A stretch of DNA of 35,995 nt, from NCBI GenBank assembly GCA_021201905.1, contig JAJQEA010000030.1, positions 1 through 35,995 on the forward strand, written 5' to 3'. The DNA comes from Clostridia bacterium. GTDB lineage: Bacteria > Bacillota > Clostridia > Lachnospirales > Lachnospiraceae. Shown here piece by piece: positions 30,689 to 35,995 of the stretch. A program made the translations under genes and the position numbers. Position 1 is the stretch's first letter. Each line of letters opens with the position of its first letter. Under the pieces are notes generated by a model. It had not been told where the DNA came from. It searched no databases and saw only the letters and a program-made list of their open reading frames with translations.

Positions 30689-31741
30689 ATGACATTAAAA
30701 GAAATCGCCCGGGAAGCAGGGGTATCTATCTCCACCGTATCCCGGGTTATAAACAAAAACAGCACCAATGTTGCCAGCAAGGAGGTCCAGGACCGCATCT
30801 GGGAGATTGTCCGGCGCACCGGCTATACCCCAAATCCCACGGCCCGCAGCCTGAAAACAGGGGCCGCCAAAGCCGTTGACGCCCCCACCCGCTCCATTGC
30901 CTGCCTTTACGCCAGGGCCGAAGATTCCAATTCAGACCTGTTCTTCTCCACGCTGGCCCGCAGTATTGAAAAGGAGGCCTTCAAGCACAACTACGTCTTA
31001 AAATATTCCTTTACCGCCATTGACATACACCACCCCAATACCTTCCGTCTCATAACGGATAACCATGTGGACGGCGTGGTGGTTCTGGGCCGGTGCGACA
31101 AACAGACACTGAGCTTTTTAAAGAAATACTTTAACTGCGTGGCCTACACGGGACTCAACCTGTTGGAGGCCAAGTACGACCAGATAATCTGCGACGGGTA
31201 CCAGGCCAGCCTGGCCGCCATGAATACCCTCATCGGCCTGGGCCATACGAGAATCGGCTTCATTGGGGAAACCCAGTTTGAGGACGGGTACACAGGTTAC
31301 TGCGCAGCCCTAAGCGCCCACAATCTGCGCCCGGCCAAATCCTACATCGTCAATGTCCCCCTGTCCTCCGAGGGAGGATACAAGGGGGCCAAGGAGCTTC
31401 TGTCCCGCAAAACCGATGTGTCCGCCGTGTTCTGCTGCAACGACAACACAGCCATCGGCGCTATGAGGGCCATCAAGGAAGCCGGTCTGGTGATTCCGGA
31501 CGACCTCTCCGTCATCAGCATCGACGACATAGACACGGCCCAGTATCTCTCCCCCATGCTCACCACCATCCACATACCGGTGGAAGAAATGGGACAGATG
31601 ACAGCCAAAATCCTCATTGACCGGATAGAGGAAGGCCACAAGCTTCCCATTAAGATGAATCTTCCCTTCTATCTGGCAAACAGGGAAAGCTGCGCCCCTT
31701 ATAAAGAAAAAACAGCTTCCCGTAACACGGACACAGAATAA
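30689..31741 (+). CDS. LacI-family transcriptional regulator
   Basis: The protein is 350 residues from the ATG at 30689, preceded by GAGGAGGG; a 14-codon longer frame lacks a ribosome site and would precede the helix-turn-helix. Residues 2-50 are the LacI headpiece (TLKEIAREAGVSISTVSRVINK), followed by the hinge helix (TPNPTARSLKTG) and a periplasmic-binding-protein-like effector domain with the DDLSVISIDDIDTAQYLSPMLTTIHIPVEEMG block. It is divergent from the importer operon and flanked by two CAAACGTTTG operators, so it most likely controls that operon and itself, and possibly the nik-lar operon, which has the same site. The effector is probably a sugar or sugar-acid derivative. Confidence 0.92.
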   Translation: MTLKEIAREAGVSISTVSRVINKNSTNVASKEVQDRIWEIVRRTGYTPNPTARSLKTGAAKAVDAPTRSIACLYARAEDSNSDLFFSTLARSIEKEAFKHNYVLKYSFTAIDIHHPNTFRLITDNHVDGVVVLGRCDKQTLSFLKKYFNCVAYTGLNLLEAKYDQIICDGYQASLAAMNTLIGLGHTRIGFIGETQFEDGYTGYCAALSAHNLRPAKSYIVNVPLSSEGGYKGAKELLSRKTDVSAVFCCNDNTAIGAMRAIKEAGLVIPDDLSVISIDDIDTAQYLSPMLTTIHIPVEEMGQMTAKILIDRIEEGHKLPIKMNLPFYLANRESCAPYKEKTASRNTDTE

Positions 31742-31761
31742 TAAGAAAAGAGGAATAAACC

Positions 31762-32642
31762 ATGCTGATTACAATTAAGGATTCCAAAACAACTGCTGTC
31801 ATTGACTCCACAGGCGCCCAGCTCATTTCCCTGAAGGACGCCTCCTGCCGTGAATATATCTGGCAGCGGGACCCGGACTACTGGAAAAAATGCTCCCCCT
31901 CCTGTTTCCCGTAGTGGGCAACTGCCGGAATGACAGGACCATACTGGAGGACCGCATCTACGCCATTGAAAAACACGGGTTCTGCCGTGAGCGGGACTTT
32001 GACGTGTGGCAGGAGTCCTCATCCAAGGCAGTGTTCTCCATGGATGACACGCCGGACACACACAGGTCATATCCCTATGCCTTCCGCCTCTCCCTGGCAT
32101 ATGAGCTCAGGGACGGCATTCTGTCCATGGAATATCAGGTGGAAAACAGGGACCAGCGCACCATGTGGTATGCCATAGGCGCGCACCCGGGATTTAACTG
32201 TCCCATGGAGGACGGCTTTGCCTTTGAGGATTACCAGCTGGTATTTGAAAAGGAGGAGAACACCGTCAGCATTCCCTATGATTTGGAGCAGCTCCACTTC
32301 TCCCCCTCCCAAAGAGGCATCACAGTCCAGGGACGCACCCTGCCCCTGAACCGTGAACTGTTTAAAAATGATGCCGTATTCTTTGACAAGCTGAATTCCC
32401 GCAGGGTATCCATCCTCAACCCCGCCACCGGACGCGGCGTGGAGGTGGGCTTTCCCGGCTTTGAAACCGTTGCCTTCTGGACCTTGTGCCCGGAACCGGC
32501 CCCATACCTGTGCGTGGAGCCCTGGAACGGCTCCGGCATCTATGAAAACGAGGACGACCAGCTCTCCCACAGGCATCACATACAGCGCCTCTGTCCGGGG
32601 GACAGCCGGAGCTACGCCATGACCATACAAATCCTGGGATAA
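31762..32642 (+). pseudogene. galM: aldose 1-epimerase (LacX/GalM-like) with a one-base frameshift
   Basis: The gene starts at 31762 (AGAGGAA upstream) as MLITIKDSKTTAVIDSTGAQ and runs in frame through REYIWQRDPDYWKKCSP, then hits TAG at 31912-31914. The family sequence continues in another frame as LLFPVVGNCRNDRTILEDRIYAIEKHGFCRE to the stop at 32640-32642. Adding one C to the CCCCC tract at 31895-31899 joins the two parts as KKCSPLLFPVVG, which is the standard family sequence. Catalytic landmarks survive in the second part: HGF, HPGF (His) and the Glu of CVEPWNG. Intact enzymes interconvert alpha and beta anomers of sugars. It is downstream of lacI by 20 bases, in the same direction. The cause may be a real deletion, slippage in the C tract or a sequencing error. 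Confidence 0.82.
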
Positions 32643-32660
32643 TGTCCGGACAGCAAAACT

Positions 32661-34736
32661 CTATCCCCTGAAAAACACCGCCAGCAGGTACCCCAGCGTC
32701 AGGCACAGTCCAATGCAGAAAAGCATCAGGCCAAAGGAAAAGCTCTCCTCCACCAGGCGGCTGGTGCGCTTAACCTCCTCCTCCGCCTCCATAAGCCCCG
32801 GTATCAGAGATTTCCGGGGCTTATGTCTCCTTCCGGGAACCAACCGTTCCACTGACGCCAGCCTGTCCAGGGCCCGTCCCAGCACAACCGCAATCAGGTC
32901 CCCGCCCCCTCTTCTCCGGCTTCCGTCCATCTGCCTGTGGGTGGTCTTTCTGGCCATCCGGATCATGCCGTCTCCCAGAGAGTCCATGGCCCGGCAAACC
33001 ACCGCAGATACAGACAGCAGTATCCTGACGGCTGCGGACAGCAGATATCGGTCCACGGCCCGGCATATGGCGCCGCAGACAGCGGGAAGCAGGGTCAGTA
33101 TCACGGGACGGTACACCAATTCCTCCAGATCCAGCCACGCAGGCCAGCGGTCCGCGTAATCCTTAGTCCCATCCGGGCCATTCCCTTGTTTCATGAGAAA
33201 TCCCCTGACCACCAGCCCATACAATACCAGCCCAATGCCCACAGATACCCCTGCCCCCTTCAGATTGCCAAAAGAAAAGTAGGAAACAGGATATACCGCC
33301 ATATCCGTATGGAAAAATCCCTGTCCCAGGTCTGCCAGATAATCCATAAGCCTATGGGGCGCCATCCCCAAAACCACCAGGGCAACGGACGGAACCACCA
33401 GCGCCAGCCGGCTCATACGTCCCATATAGTTTCCCGACATATCGTCGAATTCTTTCTGTCTGGTGGGATGACGCTCCACAAACAGCGCCACAAACAGCTT
33501 GGCCATATAGGCCAGCGTCATGCCTCCGGTGATAAGAAACAGCCACTCTGCGGCCTTCCACATTCCCGGAGAGGCCAGGACAAATCGGATCCCCTGCCAG
33601 CTCCACGGCCCCGCAGAGGTTACAGACCCCAGGGCCCCTTCCCGTACGGCATTTATATATTCCACGATTCCCTCATGCAGCAGGGTCTTACTCACATATC
33701 CATTCCAGAAAGGAATTCCGCTGATACCCAGAGCCCCCATCAGAAAGCAGAAGCACAGACAGGGCTTTTTCCGCCCAAACCCTCTGATATCATTGAGCTT
33801 CAGCTGGTGCAGGTTCATGAATACAGCGCCAGCGCTCAAAAACAGCACCAGCTTAAGAAGGGAATGGTTTACCATATGCAAAAACGCGCCTCTGACAGCC
33901 AGGGATCCATCCTCCCCCGCTGCCCTTAAAAGGCAGGACATCCCGATGCCCGTAAAGATAAAACCAATCTGTGACACGGAGGAACAGGCCAGCGTCCGTT
34001 TCAGGTCAACCGAGAACAGTGCCAGCAATGCACCCAGAAACATGGTGACGAACCCCAGCGCGGTAATCAGAAGCCCCCATATCCCGTCCGAGCCAAACAG
34101 GCCGCAGGAAACAGCGATGACGCCGAATACCCCTGCCTTTGTCAGTATGCCTGAGAGCAGCGCGCTGGCCGGAGCAGGAGCCACGGGATGGGCCTTGGGA
34201 AGCCAGATATGAAGCGGGAAACAGCCCGCCTTTGCTCCGAATCCAAACAACAGCATTCCCCCGGCCGCATACAGCATCCCCGTCTTCCCGGTTTTCCCGG
34301 CAATTTCCCGAGCCTGCCCCAGCGCATCCATTTCCAGCGTGCCTAACATGGCGTGGAGCATGAATAATCCCATCAGCATCACCAGACCGCCTGTCACCGC
34401 AACTGCCAGATACGTATTGGCGGCCCGCAGGCTCTCTCCTTTGCCGTCAAAGGCCACCCACACGTAGGATGTAAAGGACATGATTTCAAAAAATATAAAG
34501 GCAGAGTACAAGTCCCCAGACAGAAACACGCCGGCCGTGGCCGGAAGTGTGGCCCAAAAGAACACATAATAGTTTCTCCTGTTCCTGTAATGTCTCATAT
34601 ACTCCATGGAAAACAGCCCGCAGCAGGTCCACATGACAACTGCAATCAGGACATAGACCAGACGGAATCCATCCAGGCGGAAATGAATCCCAAGCCCGCA
34701 GATTTCCGGAAGCACCCAATCCATTGTCTCAATCAT
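32661..34736 (-). CDS. proton-antiporter membrane subunit (Mrp/NuoL-M-N/HyfB family), 691 residues
   Basis: This is a large integral membrane protein with about 14 hydrophobic segments and the Proton_antipo_M core. Key ion-path residues are present: Glu in SAFIFFEIMSFTSYVW, Lys in GFGAKAGCFPLHIWLPKAHPVAPAPASALLSGILTKAG and the conserved His/Lys in VNHSLLKLVLF. Residues from about 500 onward form a long linker with charged stretches and a final membrane helix (FGLMLFCIGLCLTLGYLLAVFF). The start at 34736 is preferred because its ATGA overlaps the upstream subunit's expected stop; the longer open frame to 35153 is a shadow. Such subunits pump H+ or Na+ in Mrp antiporters or hydrogenase/oxidoreductase complexes; which complex this is cannot be told without the genes to the right. 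Confidence 0.85.
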   Translation of the reverse strand: MIETMDWVLPEICGLGIHFRLDGFRLVYVLIAVVMWTCCGLFSMEYMRHYRNRRNYYVFFWATLPATAGVFLSGDLYSAFIFFEIMSFTSYVWVAFDGKGESLRAANTYLAVAVTGGLVMLMGLFMLHAMLGTLEMDALGQAREIAGKTGKTGMLYAAGGMLLFGFGAKAGCFPLHIWLPKAHPVAPAPASALLSGILTKAGVFGVIAVSCGLFGSDGIWGLLITALGFVTMFLGALLALFSVDLKRTLACSSVSQIGFIFTGIGMSCLLRAAGEDGSLAVRGAFLHMVNHSLLKLVLFLSAGAVFMNLHQLKLNDIRGFGRKKPCLCFCFLMGALGISGIPFWNGYVSKTLLHEGIVEYINAVREGALGSVTSAGPWSWQGIRFVLASPGMWKAAEWLFLITGGMTLAYMAKLFVALFVERHPTRQKEFDDMSGNYMGRMSRLALVVPSVALVVLGMAPHRLMDYLADLGQGFFHTDMAVYPVSYFSFGNLKGAGVSVGIGLVLYGLVVRGFLMKQGNGPDGTKDYADRWPAWLDLEELVYRPVILTLLPAVCGAICRAVDRYLLSAAVRILLSVSAVVCRAMDSLGDGMIRMARKTTHRQMDGSRRRGGGDLIAVVLGRALDRLASVERLVPGRRHKPRKSLIPGLMEAEEEVKRTSRLVEESFSFGLMLFCIGLCLTLGYLLAVFFRG

Positions 34737-34840
34737 CCTGCCCTCCTCCCTATCTCTGTGAGAATTCCCATGACCGGCCCGGAATACAGTCCCAGACCTA
34801 TGATTGCCGCGGCAAATAAAACCAGAGGCGCCAGCATCAT

Positions 34841-35995
34841 CTAGTTGGGATCCCGTATCCCACGGCATGTGCCCGGCGTCATCTCCTTTCCGCTTATCTG
34901 AATGTCTCCCTCCCTCTGCCTGTCTGCCCCGGGAAAATACGCCCGGACCAGCACCGTAAACATGTATACAGCCGTCATAAGTGCAGAATACAGAAGGACT
35001 CCCGCCGCCGCATAGGCAAGCCATCCCCCGCTGCTGCCGGCCGCCTTCAGGTCTGCCCCGCAACCAAAGGCTGCCTGGGCTATGTTCCATTTGCTGATAA
35101 AACCTGCAAAGGGAGGTATGCCTGCCAGCGAAAAGCTGGCTATAGCCAGACATCCGAAGGTCACGGGCATATATCTTCCCATGCCGTCCAGCTCATACAC
35201 ATATGTCTTTCCTGACTGGTGCATCACAGAACCGGCGCAGAAAAAGGAACATATTTTCATGAATGCATGGAACACCATATGGCTTAAGGCAGCGGCCAGC
35301 CCCAGCGGGCTCATCATCACTGTTCCCAGAAGGATGTACGACAGATTGCTGATGGTGGAATAGGCCAGACGCCGCTTCCAGTGTATTTCCCTCACCGCCA
35401 TGGTGGAGCCGAACACAATGGTCACCATCACGGCGCACATGACCGCCATATGGGCCCAGGTCCCCCTTAAAAACGCGGTCCCAAAGCTGAAATAGGTAAG
35501 CCGGATAACTGCAAATGCCCCGGACTTTACCACTGCCACCGCATGAAGCAGCGCTGTTACCGGCGTGGGAGCCACGGTTGCCTCCGGAAGCCACCCATGA
35601 CAGGGAAACAGGGCCGCCTTCACCCCAAACCCGAAAAAGGCCAGCACATACACGAAAAGCAGCGTGTTCCGCCTTCCCCGGGCCGCTGTCAGGTCCAGCA
35701 TGCCTCCGGGCACAAACTGTGTATTGCCGGATGCAGAATAGCTCAGAACGAAAATGATTCCGATAAACGCGAACGCGGCGCCTCCAATGGCATAATACAG
35801 ATATTTCCGGCTGGCCCTGGCAGCCTCCCTGGTCATAGGATGAAGCACCAGAGGAAAGGTTACAAAGGTCAGCAGCTCATAAAACAAATACAGAGTCATC
35901 AGATTTCCGGCAAAGGCGATTCCCACAGTCACGCCATATGTCATGAGATAATAAGCAAAAAAGGCGGTTCTGCGCTCCTCATTCCTCATATACTC
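34841..35995 (-). CDS. proton-antiporter membrane subunit (MrpD/NuoN-like), partial, with early TAG near the C-terminus
   Basis: The gene enters from the right edge in the frame EYMRNEERRTAFFAYYLM, so its start is outside the window. The core is intact: the Glu of LMTLYLFYELLTFVTFPLVLHP, Lys in GFGVKAALFPCHGWLPEATVAPTPVTALLHAVAVVKSGAF and the His region LSHMVFHAFMKICSFF. Translation stops at TAG (plus 34841-34843) after GIRDPN, but the same frame continues MMLAPLVLFAAAIIGLGLYS to a TGA at 34733-34735 that overlaps the next gene's ATG. That overlap shows the original end. Trp is usual after DPN in this family, so a TGG-to-TAG change is likely. The loss of about 36 residues removes the last membrane helix. 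Confidence 0.82.
   Translation of the reverse strand, partial: EYMRNEERRTAFFAYYLMTYGVTVGIAFAGNLMTLYLFYELLTFVTFPLVLHPMTREAARASRKYLYYAIGGAAFAFIGIIFVLSYSASGNTQFVPGGMLDLTAARGRRNTLLFVYVLAFFGFGVKAALFPCHGWLPEATVAPTPVTALLHAVAVVKSGAFAVIRLTYFSFGTAFLRGTWAHMAVMCAVMVTIVFGSTMAVREIHWKRRLAYSTISNLSYILLGTVMMSPLGLAAALSHMVFHAFMKICSFFCAGSVMHQSGKTYVYELDGMGRYMPVTFGCLAIASFSLAGIPPFAGFISKWNIAQAAFGCGADLKAAGSSGGWLAYAAAGVLLYSALMTAVYMFTVLVRAYFPGADRQREGDIQISGKEMTPGTCRGIRDPN

Noticed and set aside
34737-35153. 139-residue N-terminal extension of the large antiporter subunit
   Set aside because: It overlaps the upstream subunit in another frame and is not membrane-like. The ATG at 34736 overlaps the upstream gene's ancestral stop.

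Overview
The window reads as chromosome of a strictly anaerobic, GC-moderate Clostridia member, most likely a Lachnospiraceae of the Enterocloster/Clostridium bolteae-clostridioforme type. This is inferred from protein style, AGGAGG ribosome sites, choline-binding-type wall repeats, a GPH-family permease and a PPi-type phosphofructokinase; no marker gene is present to prove it.

Layout, left to right. (1) 1-3958, plus strand: the tail of a Fis-type, probably sigma-54-dependent, activator, then a textbook -24/-12 promoter (297-312) driving an overlapping three-gene operon of a GPH sugar/cation symporter, an EamA exporter and a C69-family peptidase. (2) 4023-6941: a secreted choline-binding-repeat protein on the minus strand and, divergently, a serine-beta-lactamase-fold protein that has lost its catalytic residues. 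They are separated by a 166-bp palindromic element and a cluster of CTGTAA half-sites. (3) 7002-8762, minus: PiT phosphate permease plus its DUF47 partner, with three 11-bp TTTAC repeats upstream. (4) 9217-17994, minus: a nickel-pincer-nucleotide operon made of a Nik/Opp-type five-component ABC importer followed by larB, larC (with a huge His-rich insert) and larE. It is headed by a strong promoter and a structured ~260-nt leader. (5) 18138-18297: a 27-codon membrane mini-ORF and a perfect bidirectional terminator. (6) 18407-30224, minus: a long operon of substrate-binding lipoprotein, two permeases, two ATPases, an SDR, a zinc dehydrogenase, two class II aldolases, PPi-type phosphofructokinase, triosephosphate-isomerase-like protein and a LarA-family racemase/epimerase. 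(7) 30467-32642, plus: a LacI-family regulator and a frameshifted aldose 1-epimerase. (8) 32661-35995, minus: two Mrp/NuoLMN-type proton-antiporter subunits, the upstream one running off the window.

How the parts fit. The Lar maturation operon builds the nickel-pincer cofactor and the last gene of the neighbouring operon encodes the enzyme family that uses it. Both operon promoters and the lacI promoter carry the same operator core CAAACGTTTG exactly 12 bp upstream of a -35 hexamer followed by a 17-bp spacer. I infer one regulon in which a LacI-type protein, probably acting as activator, switches on substrate uptake, a glycolysis-like lower pathway, LarA and the nickel cofactor supply together. 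The substrate is not identifiable from sequence.

Four genes in regions 6-8 show likely lesions: an amber codon in the binding protein, a one-base shift at the start of one aldolase, a one-base deletion in the epimerase and an amber near the end of an antiporter subunit. These are either recent decay of this locus or sequencing/assembly errors, and this must be settled before function is claimed.
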